Numbered from the stretch's first letter, positions 15,287 through 25,603 are shown. The stretch is 64,000 nucleotides of DNA from Acetobacterium sp965140355 (GCA_965140355.1 OZ223192.1:124001-188000), one strand, 5' to 3'. Program-made: numbers and translations. The notes: generated by a model from the letters alone, not told the origin.

Positions 15287-18200
15287 ATGATACAGAACCT
15301 AATATCAATGATGTTTTATATCTTGTTTATCATCTATGCCATGTTTGGTACTTACAGTCTGGCATTAAATAAAGAAGCGAGACTTAATCAGGTGTTTACA
15401 TGTCTTTGTTGTTGTTTTTCGATTTGGGGATTTACATTTGCATTGGTTAACTCAGCGGTTACATACGAAGAAGCACTGATTTGGCGAAGAATCTCGGTAT
15501 TAGGATGGGGTGTAGCTTATAGTATCATGCTTCACTTTTTTATTATTTTAACTGAATCCAAATGGAGTCAAAAAGAGAAACGACCTATTTTGTTATTGAC
15601 ATTATATGGTCCATCAGCACTGATTATTTTCTTTTTTGGTTTATATGGAACAACTGCAAATGAGCAAATACTACTGACAAAAACGGTTACGGGTTGGATA
15701 ACCATAGCATCAAATAATGGTTTAGAGAAATTATTTTACTTATATTATTTGAGTTTTTCTCTGATCTCATTGATAATGCTGGTTCAATGGTATCGTAATT
15801 CGACTGAACAAAATAAAAAAAATCAGGCGCGAGATCTATTATTTGCATTTTGTAGCTCGGTGTTTTTAGGGAGTTTTACCGATGCAATCGCGAATAATTA
15901 CCTGCAAACCAAATTGCCTTCCTTGGCACCAGTTATTATTATGATTCCAGCGGCAACGATCTTTTATATTATTAGAAAATATGGATTGATGTTGGCACCG
16001 CAAAATATAAATGAAAATGCGGAAGGTGTTATTCTAAATACCAATGGCAGAACCAGGCTTTTTAGATATGTTGGCATGATCATTGTAGTGGGAAGTGGGA
16101 TTAATTTTTTTATCCTTTTAACCCGACCAAACGAGCGTTTTTTTGCGGTGATATTATGTTTTTTCTTAGTTGTAATCGGAGCTTTTGTCACCTTGATTCC
16201 ATATATCATTCAATCCATTAAAATCCAGGAAAGATTGATGATCGTTTTAATAGTGATAACAATCTCGGCTATTATGTTATTTTTTGCCGATGCTCCATTT
16301 TCTAATATTATCTGGCCGGGACCGATCTTTTTTATTATCCTTACGACAGTTTTTAATAATCGGAAAATATTTTATATTACAGCAATCCTGACGATTCTAA
16401 TGGGCATTTTTTTATGGATAAAGTTTCCGTATTATTCGACACCGATTGGAATATCCATATATAGTCTGCGGTTGCTACTTTATATTATTGGAATTTGCTT
16501 AACGGCGGCAATTCGAAAAGTCTATCGAGAAAGACTGGAAGCAAATGTAAAGTTAGAAGCGTTTCAAAAGCTGATTTCGGAACTTTCAACCGATTTTGTA
16601 ACAATATCAGTTTTTGATTTTGATGCCAAAGTAAGAGATTTGATTACCCGGAGTGGCAAGTTTCTCAATGCCGATCGTGCTTGTATTGGGATGTACGCTA
16701 ATGAATGGCAGGTTAAATATACGCACGAATGGATATCTGAAATCGCCGAGGGGTTGAAGAATATTCACTCGTCGGTTCCACGTTCCAGTAATATCCAGTT
16801 GCTTGAGAATAAAATTGTCGAGATTTGTGGCGTTCAACCGTTATTTATGATGTCCCGAATTAAGCATGATCAAATTAAAAAGCAAGGCACCTATGCTCAG
16901 ATTTGTATTCCTATTCCTGGCAAAAACGGCGTTATCGGTTTTATTCGATATGACCGGATATCCAGACGTAAAAACTGGCAGATCGATGATCACGAAATGC
17001 TAAGATTATTAGCAAATATTCTGGCTGATGCCATTGCCAAAGTGGAAACTGAAAAAGAGATCAGTTATTTGGCGTATTATGATCCCTTGACCAGTTTGCC
17101 AAATCGGGTGTTATTTTATCGTCATCTTGAACAGGCGATTGAACTGGCAAAACGACGAGAAAATCTGCTAGGAGTCATATTTATAGATATTGATGGTTTT
17201 AAAGAAGTTAATGATACGATTGGTCATGACTGGGGTGATTATCTCCTTAATGAGATTGGAAAACGGCTCTTAAGATGTATTCGGAAAGATAATATTGTTG
17301 CCCGATTTGGTGGTGATGAGTTTTTGATTATGAGTCCTGATGTAACCGGAAAAGATGAAATGGATAAAATTGCTGAGCAGATCATGGGGGTTTTTGCTTT
17401 GCCGGTGATGGTGAATGAACAGCAATTTTTTATTACTGCAAGCGGCGGGGTGGCGATTTTTCCAGAAGATGGCGAAACGGTCAATGGGCTGATTAAAAAT
17501 GCCGATCTGGCGATGTATGCGGCTAAAAATATGGGAAAAGGTCAGTATCTGTTTTGTTCAGCAGAGATGAAAGAAACGGTGATGAAAAAAGCAAATCTTG
17601 CTAAAAACCTCTACCAGGCCATTGAAAAAGATGAATTAATTCTTTATTATCAACCGCAGGTGGAAATCATCAGCCAGGAAATTATTGGATTTGAAGCTTT
17701 GGTGCGGTGGAATCATCCGGAATTGGGAATTGTTTCCCCCGGGATATTCATTCCGATCGCCGAACAGACAGGGCTTATTAACAGTATTGGTGAATGGGTC
17801 ATGATGACCGCCTGCGCTCAGAACAAAGCTTGGCAGGATCAGGGTTTTAAACCGGTACAGATGGCTGTGAATTTGTCGTTAGAACAGTTTCGGAGCGAAA
17901 ATGTTGAAAATATTGTCAAAAAATGTTTGTATAAAACGGGTCTGGAGCCGCAATATCTGGAGCTGGAAATTACCGAAGGGATTGCGATGAAAGAATCTCA
18001 GTATGTCATTGAATGTCTCCACAATTTAAAAAAAATGGGGGTAGTGATTAGCATTGATGATTTTGGCACGGAGTTTTCATCACTCAGTCGGCTTAAAATA
18101 CTGCCGGTTGATCGCCTGAAAATTGATATGCAGTTTATTCGAGGGATTGGGATAAATGCTCGGGATGAATCGATTATTGCGGTGATGATCCACTTGGCAA

Positions 18201-18352
18201 AACGGTTGAACCTTAAGGTTATTGCTGAAGGGGTGGAAACGAGTGCTCAAAAGAATTTTCTTAAAAATGAAAACTGTGATGAGATTCAAGGTTACTATTA
18301 CTATAAACCGATGACCAGTGAAGCCATTGAAACTGAGATTTTTAACGCTTAA
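15287..18352 (+). CDS. 7TM-GAF-GGDEF-EAL c-di-GMP enzyme
   Basis: A membrane-bound c-di-GMP turnover protein of 1021 residues. Order: N-terminal seven-helix sensor like those of 7TM histidine kinases (1-225, with IWRRISVLGWGVAYS), a second group of about six helices (250-415), a GAF domain (about 425-590), GGDEF (about 595-760, intact ARFGGDEF, I-site degraded to RKDN) and EAL (about 770-1020). The EAL site looks complete: EAL at 803-805, EITEG, IDDFGTE with Asp924/Asp925, LKID and IAEGVET, so phosphodiesterase activity is likely and cyclase activity possible. ATG 15287 lies 7 bases after GGAGG. Followed 37 bp later by a close paralogue. Confidence 0.9.
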   Translation: MIQNLISMMFYILFIIYAMFGTYSLALNKEARLNQVFTCLCCCFSIWGFTFALVNSAVTYEEALIWRRISVLGWGVAYSIMLHFFIILTESKWSQKEKRPILLLTLYGPSALIIFFFGLYGTTANEQILLTKTVTGWITIASNNGLEKLFYLYYLSFSLISLIMLVQWYRNSTEQNKKNQARDLLFAFCSSVFLGSFTDAIANNYLQTKLPSLAPVIIMIPAATIFYIIRKYGLMLAPQNINENAEGVILNTNGRTRLFRYVGMIIVVGSGINFFILLTRPNERFFAVILCFFLVVIGAFVTLIPYIIQSIKIQERLMIVLIVITISAIMLFFADAPFSNIIWPGPIFFIILTTVFNNRKIFYITAILTILMGIFLWIKFPYYSTPIGISIYSLRLLLYIIGICLTAAIRKVYRERLEANVKLEAFQKLISELSTDFVTISVFDFDAKVRDLITRSGKFLNADRACIGMYANEWQVKYTHEWISEIAEGLKNIHSSVPRSSNIQLLENKIVEICGVQPLFMMSRIKHDQIKKQGTYAQICIPIPGKNGVIGFIRYDRISRRKNWQIDDHEMLRLLANILADAIAKVETEKEISYLAYYDPLTSLPNRVLFYRHLEQAIELAKRRENLLGVIFIDIDGFKEVNDTIGHDWGDYLLNEIGKRLLRCIRKDNIVARFGGDEFLIMSPDVTGKDEMDKIAEQIMGVFALPVMVNEQQFFITASGGVAIFPEDGETVNGLIKNADLAMYAAKNMGKGQYLFCSAEMKETVMKKANLAKNLYQAIEKDELILYYQPQVEIISQEIIGFEALVRWNHPELGIVSPGIFIPIAEQTGLINSIGEWVMMTACAQNKAWQDQGFKPVQMAVNLSLEQFRSENVENIVKKCLYKTGLEPQYLELEITEGIAMKESQYVIECLHNLKKMGVVISIDDFGTEFSSLSRLKILPVDRLKIDMQFIRGIGINARDESIIAVMIHLAKRLNLKVIAEGVETSAQKNFLKNENCDEIQGYYYYKPMTSEAIETEIFNA

Positions 18353-18389
18353 AGATAAGAAACCAGCAAAACAAAGGGGGTGATAAATA

Positions 18390-21300
18390 ATGTTGCAAAT
18401 CGTTATTTCAATTATTTTTTATCTAACATTTATTCTTTATGCATTTCTGGGAGTATTTTGTCTAACGCTAAATAAAAAGGCTCAATTAAATCGCAGTTTC
18501 TTTTATGTATGTTTAAGTTTTGCAATCTGGTCCTATGCTTTTGCGATATCGAACTCATTAAATAATATTGAACATGTGTTGATCTGGCGCCGGGTGGCGT
18601 CATTGGGATGGGGCGTGGCATTTAGTTGCATCTTACATTTTATTCTGATTTTAACCGAAAACGAAGCAATATTAAAGAATCGCTTTGTTTTTGGCGCTCT
18701 TTATATACCGGCAGCGGTGACAGTATTTATTTTTGGAATTGACGGAAATCTGGCCCCGGCACAATATAATTTAGTTCATACGCAGGTAGGCTGGGGGAAT
18801 ATTCCGGTCAATAATATTTGGGATATTTTCTATAATCTTTACTATATAAGTTATGCGTTGTTGGCACTGTTTTTGCTTTGGAAATGGCATCAAGATGTTC
18901 ACAAAACCGCAAAGCGACGACAGGCTTTTTATCTCTTGCTATCATTTTCGATGGCCATTGTTATTGGCACCGGCTCGGAAATGTTGGCCAATAGTTATTT
19001 GGCTTTTAAGTTACCTTCCATCGCTCCGATTATTATTTTGATTCCGGTAATAACATTTGCGTATAATATAAAAAAATTTGCCTTGATGGCACCGGCTAAA
19101 TCAAAAAAAACGAAAAATGTGAGCGATGTTTTAAGTGACCATACGCACTCAACATTTGTCCGATATATTGCCATCATATATTTATGTGTCAGTGTATTTA
19201 ACGTTTTGCAATGTTTCTTTTATCCATCGGAATTGTGGACAGATATGATTTTTGCTACGATCTTCGTAGCTATGGGCCTTATTATATACAATTTAACGGC
19301 TTCAAGTTTGACAATTCGAGGTCAGGATCGAATGATGACGGTGATCATTGCAATCACCATTCCGCTAACTATTTTTCGATTCTATGATACGCAAATGAGT
19401 GAGGTGTTATGGACGCTTCCACTAATTTATTTGATGATGACAATTGTTTTTAATTACCAAAAAATGTTTGGAATCATTGCTTTTGTCAGTATTGCCGTGG
19501 GTGCTTTTTTATTAATTATGATGCCGGAAAACCAAATGGATATTAGTGCCGTGAATTATATGGGGAGACTGATTATTTATCTGATCGCGATTGTTTTAGC
19601 AGCTTTTGTCAATCGTATTTATATCATGCGTTTAAAGGAAAATGAGCAGCAAATACAATTTCAGAAGATGTTGACAAACATTACAACAAATTTTGTCGCG
19701 GTTAATCGACACACCTTTGATGATAAAGTGAAAGACTTACTTAGACAGAGTGGCAGTTTTGCCAATGCGGATCGGGTTTACATTTGCGTCTTCTCGAAAG
19801 ATGGGATGATATTTAATCATTCTCATCGGTGGGTGGCCGAAAATGTGGAGCGTCAAAGCAGCGATACGGACATATGTGAGACGTTCGCTTGGCCTTGGAG
19901 TAAAGAACAGTTGCTCAATAATCAAATAATTTATATCCCAGATCGGGAGTCATTGCCACCAGAAGCCAAAAATGAAAGAGACGAGCTTTTAAGTAAGCAG
20001 ATTCAATCGATTATTGCGGTTCCGATTTGTAGTAAGGCGGGTGTTATTGGTTTTATTGGTTTTGATCACTTGACAAAAGAGCGAATATGGCAAATTGATG
20101 ATTATGAAAAATTACGGATGCTGGCAAAAATTTTGGCTAATGCGATGGCAAAAGTGGAAACCGAAAAAGAGATGAATGACCTGGCGTTTTATGACACACT
20201 AACGAAGCTTCCCAACCGCGTATTGTTTGAAAATCGTTTAAAGCAGGCCTTGGAGCTGGCTAAATTGCAGCAACAATATCTGGGTATCGTTTTTTTAGAC
20301 ATTGATGAATTTAAAGAAGTAAATGACACGCTAGGACATGACATTGGCGATTATTTGATTAAAGAAATTGGCGAACGTTTATCGTGCGTTATTTGGCAGC
20401 AGGATACCCTCGCTCGTTTTGGTGGTGATGAATTTTTAATTCTGTTCCCGCGGATTTTAAAAGAAGAAGAACTGAGTGACTATGCAAAAAAAATTATGGC
20501 GGTGTTTCACCAACCCGTGCTTGTCGGAGAACAGGAATTTCATATTACTGCAAGTGGCGGTATTTCGGTGTTCCCCAGAGATGGTGAAACCGTGAATGAT
20601 TTGATTAAACATGCGGATTTGGCCATGTATGTTGCCAAAAGTAAAGGAAAAGGTCAAGTCGTTTTTTGTACAGACTTTATGAAACAGGATGTTTTAGAAA
20701 AGATGATACTGAGCAACAGTCTTTATCAAGCGTTGGAACGAGAGGAGTTTTTTATTGAATATCAGCCGCAGGTTTCGATTAAAAGCAATGAGATTGTTGG
20801 CTTTGAGGTTTTGCTGGGATGGCAGCATCCCAAATTAGGACTGATTTCTCCAGCGGTATTTGTTCCCATTGCGGAGCAGACGGGGCTTATTAATAGTATT
20901 GGCGAATGGCTGTTGTTAAATGCTTGTGCGCAAAATAAAACCTGGCAGGATAAGGGATTCAAACCGGTTAAAATGGCGATAAATTTAGCGCTTGAACAAT
21001 TTCGCAGTCTAAATGTTGTGGCGATTGTTGAAGCTTGTCTTGCGAAAACGGGCATGGATTCGAAATACCTGGAATTGGAAATCAATGAAAGGATCGCAAT
21101 GAGAAGATCTAATGATGCGATTAAATGTTTAAATGATTTGAATAAAATGGGTGTGACGATTAGCATCGCTGATTTTGGGACCGAAGTTTCGTCGTTGAGC
21201 CGATTAAAGGACTTGCCAATAGACCGACTAAAAATTGATCGGCAATTTATTAATGGGATTGGGCTGAATGATAAGGACGAATCAATCGTTTCAATTGTGA

Positions 21301-21521
21301 TTTTTTTAGCAAAACGGTTAGGAATTAAGGTCATTGCCGAAGGGGTCGAGACAGAGCAACAACTGGCTTTTTTAAGCGCTGAGAAATGCGACGAAAGCCA
21401 AGGGCATTATTTTTACAAACCGCTTTCTAATGAGGAAATAGAGAAGCATTGTGCTAGTCAGTTAGTTTGTCGCCGAGACGGACAGGCTAAAGCCATGTCC
21501 GATTCGGCAGCAAATAATTAA
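18390..21521 (+). CDS. 7TM-GAF-GGDEF-EAL paralogue with degenerate EAL site
   Basis: Same architecture as the preceding gene (1043 residues) and clearly a tandem duplicate. GGDEF is intact (ARFGGDEF; I-site WQQD). The EAL domain has drifted: EAL-RW has become EVLLGW (806-811), EITEG has become EINER, and IDDFG has become IADFG, so the first metal-binding Asp is Ala927 while Asp928, the LKID Lys and the IAEGVET Glu remain. Phosphodiesterase activity is probably lost or reduced, leaving a cyclase or c-di-GMP sensor. ATG 18390 follows GGGGGTGATAAATA. It ends in a polar tail absent from its sister. No terminator seen before the convergent pot operon. Confidence 0.9.
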   Translation: MLQIVISIIFYLTFILYAFLGVFCLTLNKKAQLNRSFFYVCLSFAIWSYAFAISNSLNNIEHVLIWRRVASLGWGVAFSCILHFILILTENEAILKNRFVFGALYIPAAVTVFIFGIDGNLAPAQYNLVHTQVGWGNIPVNNIWDIFYNLYYISYALLALFLLWKWHQDVHKTAKRRQAFYLLLSFSMAIVIGTGSEMLANSYLAFKLPSIAPIIILIPVITFAYNIKKFALMAPAKSKKTKNVSDVLSDHTHSTFVRYIAIIYLCVSVFNVLQCFFYPSELWTDMIFATIFVAMGLIIYNLTASSLTIRGQDRMMTVIIAITIPLTIFRFYDTQMSEVLWTLPLIYLMMTIVFNYQKMFGIIAFVSIAVGAFLLIMMPENQMDISAVNYMGRLIIYLIAIVLAAFVNRIYIMRLKENEQQIQFQKMLTNITTNFVAVNRHTFDDKVKDLLRQSGSFANADRVYICVFSKDGMIFNHSHRWVAENVERQSSDTDICETFAWPWSKEQLLNNQIIYIPDRESLPPEAKNERDELLSKQIQSIIAVPICSKAGVIGFIGFDHLTKERIWQIDDYEKLRMLAKILANAMAKVETEKEMNDLAFYDTLTKLPNRVLFENRLKQALELAKLQQQYLGIVFLDIDEFKEVNDTLGHDIGDYLIKEIGERLSCVIWQQDTLARFGGDEFLILFPRILKEEELSDYAKKIMAVFHQPVLVGEQEFHITASGGISVFPRDGETVNDLIKHADLAMYVAKSKGKGQVVFCTDFMKQDVLEKMILSNSLYQALEREEFFIEYQPQVSIKSNEIVGFEVLLGWQHPKLGLISPAVFVPIAEQTGLINSIGEWLLLNACAQNKTWQDKGFKPVKMAINLALEQFRSLNVVAIVEACLAKTGMDSKYLELEINERIAMRRSNDAIKCLNDLNKMGVTISIADFGTEVSSLSRLKDLPIDRLKIDRQFINGIGLNDKDESIVSIVIFLAKRLGIKVIAEGVETEQQLAFLSAEKCDESQGHYFYKPLSNEEIEKHCASQLVCRRDGQAKAMSDSAANN

Positions 21522-21569
21522 TCAATAATTCTTAACATCAGTTCGTTTGGTACGAGCCATAAAAACAAA

Positions 21570-22616
21570 TTATTTAGAGACATTAATCTCAGTCCAGGCC
21601 CGGTTGTAGATTTCCATTACATCATTGGGCAAATCTTTAAAGATCTCGCAACGGGCCAGATCTTCTTTGCTGACAGTGAAGCCGGTGTTATCTGACCAAC
21701 TTGAATCAAGTAGCGCCAAAGCGGGGCTATTGGGAGAGGAATAACCTACGTATTCGATATTTTTAGCCGCAATTTCGGGAATCAGCATGAAATTGATGAA
21801 TTGTTCAGCCAATTCTGGATTCTTTGCATTTTGGGGAATCACAAAATTATCATAAAAGGCATTGGAACCTTCTTTAGGAACCGCAAAATTGAGATTGGCA
21901 GAGCTGTTTTCACTCATAATAATAGCGGCATCACCGGAATAGACAACAGCCATGTCGGCATCACCACTAGCCATCAGGCTTTTGACATTATCGGTGACAT
22001 AAGCCATAACCAACGGTTTTTGGGCAATCAGAGCATCTCGGGCAGCATTGATATTGGTTTCGTTAGTTTCATTCATCGAGAAACCTAAGCGCTTAAGTGA
22101 AGCCCCCATGCTGTCGCGAATACTGTCGTACATTAATATTTTGGAAGCATATTTTTCATTCCAGAGAATATTCCAACTATCCACTGGATCGGTTACTTGA
22201 TCAGTGTTATACACAATTCCTAAAACACCATAAAAGTAGGGAACCGAGTATTGATTGCCAGGATCAAAGGCCAAATTCATTGAAGAAGCATCAATATTGG
22301 CGAGATTGGGAATATTGTCTTTGCTGATTGGTTGGAGCATATCTTCTTTGATCAGCCGCTCAATCATATAATCAGAAGGAATTAGCACATCATAGGTATT
22401 TGATGAGTTTTTGACTTTGACGTACATGTCTTCGTTTGAGGTGAAGGTTTCATAATTGACCCGACAATTGTATTCATCCTCAAACTGGGCGATAACCGCA
22501 GGGTCCATATAATCGCCCCAATTATAGATGGTTAGCTCGGCTCGATTATCGGAGCTGCAACCACCAGCTAAAAAAGGTAAACACAGTAACGATAGGAATA
22601 ATAAGATTTTTTTCAT
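21570..22616 (-). CDS. potD: Spermidine/putrescine ABC transporter, binding lipoprotein
   Basis: Extracellular substrate-binding subunit of a polyamine importer, 348 residues. It starts MKKILLFLSLLCLPFLAGGCSS, a lipoprotein signal with the lipobox Cys near residue 20, then ELTIYNWGDYMDP, a hallmark of PotD/PotF proteins. ATG at 22616 follows AAAAGGAGAATCG; the longer in-frame start would spoil the signal peptide. Last gene of a four-gene minus-strand operon, potA-potB-potC-potD, starting 13 bp after potC. Confidence 0.94.
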   Translation of the reverse strand: MKKILLFLSLLCLPFLAGGCSSDNRAELTIYNWGDYMDPAVIAQFEDEYNCRVNYETFTSNEDMYVKVKNSSNTYDVLIPSDYMIERLIKEDMLQPISKDNIPNLANIDASSMNLAFDPGNQYSVPYFYGVLGIVYNTDQVTDPVDSWNILWNEKYASKILMYDSIRDSMGASLKRLGFSMNETNETNINAARDALIAQKPLVMAYVTDNVKSLMASGDADMAVVYSGDAAIIMSENSSANLNFAVPKEGSNAFYDNFVIPQNAKNPELAEQFINFMLIPEIAAKNIEYVGYSSPNSPALALLDSSWSDNTGFTVSKEDLARCEIFKDLPNDVMEIYNRAWTEINVSK

Positions 22617-22629
22617 TCGATTCTCCTTT

Positions 22630-23409
22630 TTATTGAATATTTTTAACACTCTTTTCATTTCGAATATTGATAAGAATTAATAAGATCATAATGGATCCAA
22701 ACATGATTGTTGACAAAGCATTGATTTTGGGGTTGATACCGGCTTTAGCCATCGAATAAATGGTGATCGACAGGTTGCTGACACCGTTACCGGCGGTGAA
22801 AAAACTGATCACAAAATCATCGATGGATAGGGTAAAGGCAATTAAGGCACCAGAAGTGACACCGGGTAAAATTTCGGGAAAAAGAACTTTCCAGAAAGCC
22901 TGTTTTGGAGTTGCCCCCAGATCCAATGCGGCCTCAAAAATGTTTTCTGGCAACCGCGTAAATCGGGGTAGTACGGCCAGAATAACGTAGGGGATGCAAA
23001 AGGTAATATGAGCAATAATAATGGTCGTTAATCCCATTTTCATCCCAATAAAAATAAATAACGACATCAGGGTAATCCCCATAACAATATCGGGAACCAG
23101 AACCGGAATGTTATTTAAAAGCAGATAGGTTTTTTTTAATTTAGCGCGCATCCGATAAAGTCCCATCGCCGATAAAGTCCCAATAATAGTAGAAACGGTA
23201 GTCGCAATGACGGCAATAATGAGGGTATAATACAAAGCTTGAAGGATGTAACGATCCTGAAAAAGCATGACATACCATTTAAGGGTAAAGCCAGACCAGG
23301 GACCCATAATTTTTGAATCGTTAAACGAATAGACAATCAGCACAAAGATAGGTGCATATAAAAACAGCAGAATCAGACTAAAGGTGACATTTTTAAAAGC
23401 TTTTTTCAT
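22630..23409 (-). CDS. potC: Spermidine/putrescine ABC transporter permease PotC
   Basis: Inner-membrane permease of 259 residues with about six helices and the EAA loop EAALDLGATPKQAFWKVLFPEILPG that contacts the ATPase. ATG 23409 overlaps the potB stop by 4 bases (ATGA), with GGAGG in the end of potB, indicating translational coupling. The upstream in-frame extension inside potB is not used. Confidence 0.93.
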   Translation of the reverse strand: MKKAFKNVTFSLILLFLYAPIFVLIVYSFNDSKIMGPWSGFTLKWYVMLFQDRYILQALYYTLIIAVIATTVSTIIGTLSAMGLYRMRAKLKKTYLLLNNIPVLVPDIVMGITLMSLFIFIGMKMGLTTIIIAHITFCIPYVILAVLPRFTRLPENIFEAALDLGATPKQAFWKVLFPEILPGVTSGALIAFTLSIDDFVISFFTAGNGVSNLSITIYSMAKAGINPKINALSTIMFGSIMILLILINIRNEKSVKNIQ

Positions 23410-24251
23410 AATAGTTGACCTCCGGTATCCAGTTCCTTCCCGGTGATTAAACGGGCAATCCCTAAAACCAGAAAAATAATCGTCATTAACACCATCGAAA
23501 TGGCCGATCCAAAGTTCCAATTATTGAGAGTCAAAAATTGCTGCTCAATGAGATTTCCGATGAGCATGTATTTTCCGCCACCTAATAGATTGGATATAAC
23601 AAAGGTACTTACTGCCGGCATAAAAACCATCATGCTGCCAGAGACAATCCCGGGTAGACTCAAAGGAAATTTTACCTTCAGAAACATTTGAAAATGATTA
23701 GCGCCTAAATCAGTGGCAGCCCGTAACAAATCGGGATCAATTTTTTTAAGCGAAGTATAAATAGGTAACAGCATATAAGGGAAAAAGTTATAAACCATAC
23801 CCAGAATAACGGCGGACTGAGTGTACAACAAGGAGACATCTTTAAAGCCCAACAGACCTAAAAATTGAGCGATTAAACCACTGCCGCTGAGAAGCACCAT
23901 CCAGGCATAGGTCCGCAGCAAAAAATTGACCCACATCGGGATGATCATTAGCACAATCATTAGATTCTGACGATGAGCAGGTAAAGAAACAATCAGGTTT
24001 CCCAAGGGATACGCAATAATAAAACAAATCAGGGTGGCAATGACGGCATATAAAAACGAACGATAAAGAAGCTCCAGATATACGGGGTTCATAAACTCCT
24101 GATAATTGTTCCAGGTAAAGGTATACACTCCGGCTTTAAAATCAGGGTTGGATAAAAAACTAAACCAGATGACGACTAGAAGCGGCACCGCAATAAAAAT
24201 AAGCATCCAAAGACCATAGGGATAAGCAATATATTCCTTAAATGATTTCAT
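23406..24251 (-). CDS. potB: Spermidine/putrescine ABC transporter permease PotB
   Basis: Partner permease of PotC, 281 residues, about six helices, EAA loop RAATDLGANHFQMFLKVKFPLSLPG. ATG 24251 (MKSFKEY) is preferred to TTG 24257 because AAGGA in the end of potA sits at good spacing. It overlaps potA by 14 bases, again implying coupling. Confidence 0.93.
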   Translation of the reverse strand: MKSFKEYIAYPYGLWMLIFIAVPLLVVIWFSFLSNPDFKAGVYTFTWNNYQEFMNPVYLELLYRSFLYAVIATLICFIIAYPLGNLIVSLPAHRQNLMIVLMIIPMWVNFLLRTYAWMVLLSGSGLIAQFLGLLGFKDVSLLYTQSAVILGMVYNFFPYMLLPIYTSLKKIDPDLLRAATDLGANHFQMFLKVKFPLSLPGIVSGSMMVFMPAVSTFVISNLLGGGKYMLIGNLIEQQFLTLNNWNFGSAISMVLMTIIFLVLGIARLITGKELDTGGQLL

Positions 24252-25305
24252 GGTCAAATTCCTTTTTCATAATATGAATATTATTGGGGTCAACTTGGAT
24301 GCTGATTTGATCTCCCGCAAAAAATTCTCGAGTAGTGTGAATCAGCCAGTTGATATCTTGGCAGTTCATCAGAATTTCATAATGCATACCCAGAAAAGTT
24401 ACCGATTCAATGACACCATCTAAAAGACCGGCGCCGGGTTCCAGAATATCAATATCCTCAGGTCGGATAACGGTTAACACGTGTTCGTTTTCGGCAAATC
24501 CTTTATCCACACAGGGAAACTCCACCGCTTGAATTTGAACCAGACAGTCTTTAAGCATGATCGAATCAAGAATATTGCTTTCACCAATAAAGTCAGCGGC
24601 AAAGGCATTTCGTGGTTCATTGTAAATATCTACCGGCGATCCAATTTGTTGGATACGACCATGATTCATAATGATAATGGTATCGGACATCGTCATCGCT
24701 TCTTCCTGATCGTGGGTGACATAAATAAAGGTGATCCCGGTTTTTTTCTGCAGATTTTTTAGTTCCAATTGCATATTTTTACGAAGTTTGAGATCCAAGG
24801 CGCCCAACGGTTCATCAAGCAGCAACAGCTTGGGATGATTGATTAGTGCTCGGGCAATCGCGACCCGTTGCTGTTCACCACCGCTGAGTGAATTAACATC
24901 ACGTTGTTCATAATTTTGCAGATTGACGGTTCGCAGCATTTCCCGAACCAGGTCGGTTATCTCAGTTTTGGCTTTTTTTTGAATTTTTAACCCAAAGGCA
25001 ACGTTATCATAGACGTTTAAATGGGGAAAAAGGGCGTACTTCTGAAAGACGGTATTAATGGGCCGTTTATTCGCCGGAACGTTGATTAGTGATTTTCCTT
25101 CAAACAGAATATCACCGCTATCAGGTGTTTCAAACCCCCCAATCATCCGTAACAGCGTTGTTTTGCCACAGCCACTGGGACCAAGAATCGTTAAAAATTC
25201 ATTGGGATGGATATGAAAATTGATGGTATCAATGATTGTTTTACCATCATAGATTTTAACTAAATTCTGGACTTGGATTATTTTTTCTGGATTATTTTTT
25301 TTCAA
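24238..25305 (-). CDS. potA: Spermidine/putrescine ABC transporter ATPase PotA
   Basis: Energises the polyamine importer. The 355 residues contain Walker A GPSGCGKTT (about 43-51), signature LSGGEQQRVAIARAL, Walker B LLLDEPLGALD, the switch His in YVTHDQEEAM and a C-terminal TOBE/OB regulatory domain from about residue 240. The first codon is TTG at 25305 with GGAGG 9 bases upstream; the nearby ATG is out of frame and stops at once. First gene of the operon, behind a leader that contains an intrinsic terminator. Confidence 0.94.
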   Translation of the reverse strand: MKKNNPEKIIQVQNLVKIYDGKTIIDTINFHIHPNEFLTILGPSGCGKTTLLRMIGGFETPDSGDILFEGKSLINVPANKRPINTVFQKYALFPHLNVYDNVAFGLKIQKKAKTEITDLVREMLRTVNLQNYEQRDVNSLSGGEQQRVAIARALINHPKLLLLDEPLGALDLKLRKNMQLELKNLQKKTGITFIYVTHDQEEAMTMSDTIIIMNHGRIQQIGSPVDIYNEPRNAFAADFIGESNILDSIMLKDCLVQIQAVEFPCVDKGFAENEHVLTVIRPEDIDILEPGAGLLDGVIESVTFLGMHYEILMNCQDINWLIHTTREFFAGDQISIQVDPNNIHIMKKEFDHEII

Positions 25306-25438
25306 TTCATAAAACCTCCGAAGTTATTCATTATTCGCTCAAACGCGATAAAATAGTTTGGGAAAATCGACAGTAAAGTAAGGATACTTAAAATCTGGAC
25401 AGTTCAAAATTATTGAGTTAAGCTAATAAAAAAATTGG

Positions 25439-25467
25439 AAAAAAAATCCCCAGGCGTTCCCCCAGGG
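25439..25467 (-). terminator. Terminator in the leader of the pot operon
   Basis: Read on the minus strand, CCC-T-GG and CC-T-GGG(G) pair around GGGAACG, followed by eight T. It lies between a promoter-like site (25518-25546) and potA, so it may be an attenuator. It could instead be the distant terminator of the HD-GYP gene ending at 25680. Confidence 0.6.
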
Positions 25468-25517
25468 TTGATTAAGCAGTTCATTGCCTATTAAGTAAGT
25501 TTTATTTTAATGGATTC

Positions 25518-25546
25518 ATTTTAACATGTAATCATTTAGTTGGCAA
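25518..25546 (-). promoter_or_regulatory. Probable promoter of the potABCD operon
   Basis: On the minus strand TTGCCA (25546-25541), 17 bases, TAAAAT (25523-25518). It would give a leader of about 200 bases ahead of potA that contains the terminator at 25439-25467. Confidence 0.55.
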
Positions 25547-25603
25547 TAAATTAGTTTGATGAACAGACATTTTCATTGATTAACTGAGGATTAGGCTGAG
25601 ATA

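Noticed and set aside
20762..21334. 190-codon minus-strand frame inside the second GGDEF-EAL gene
   Set aside because: Fully antisense to a conserved domain; low-complexity product, no ribosome site.
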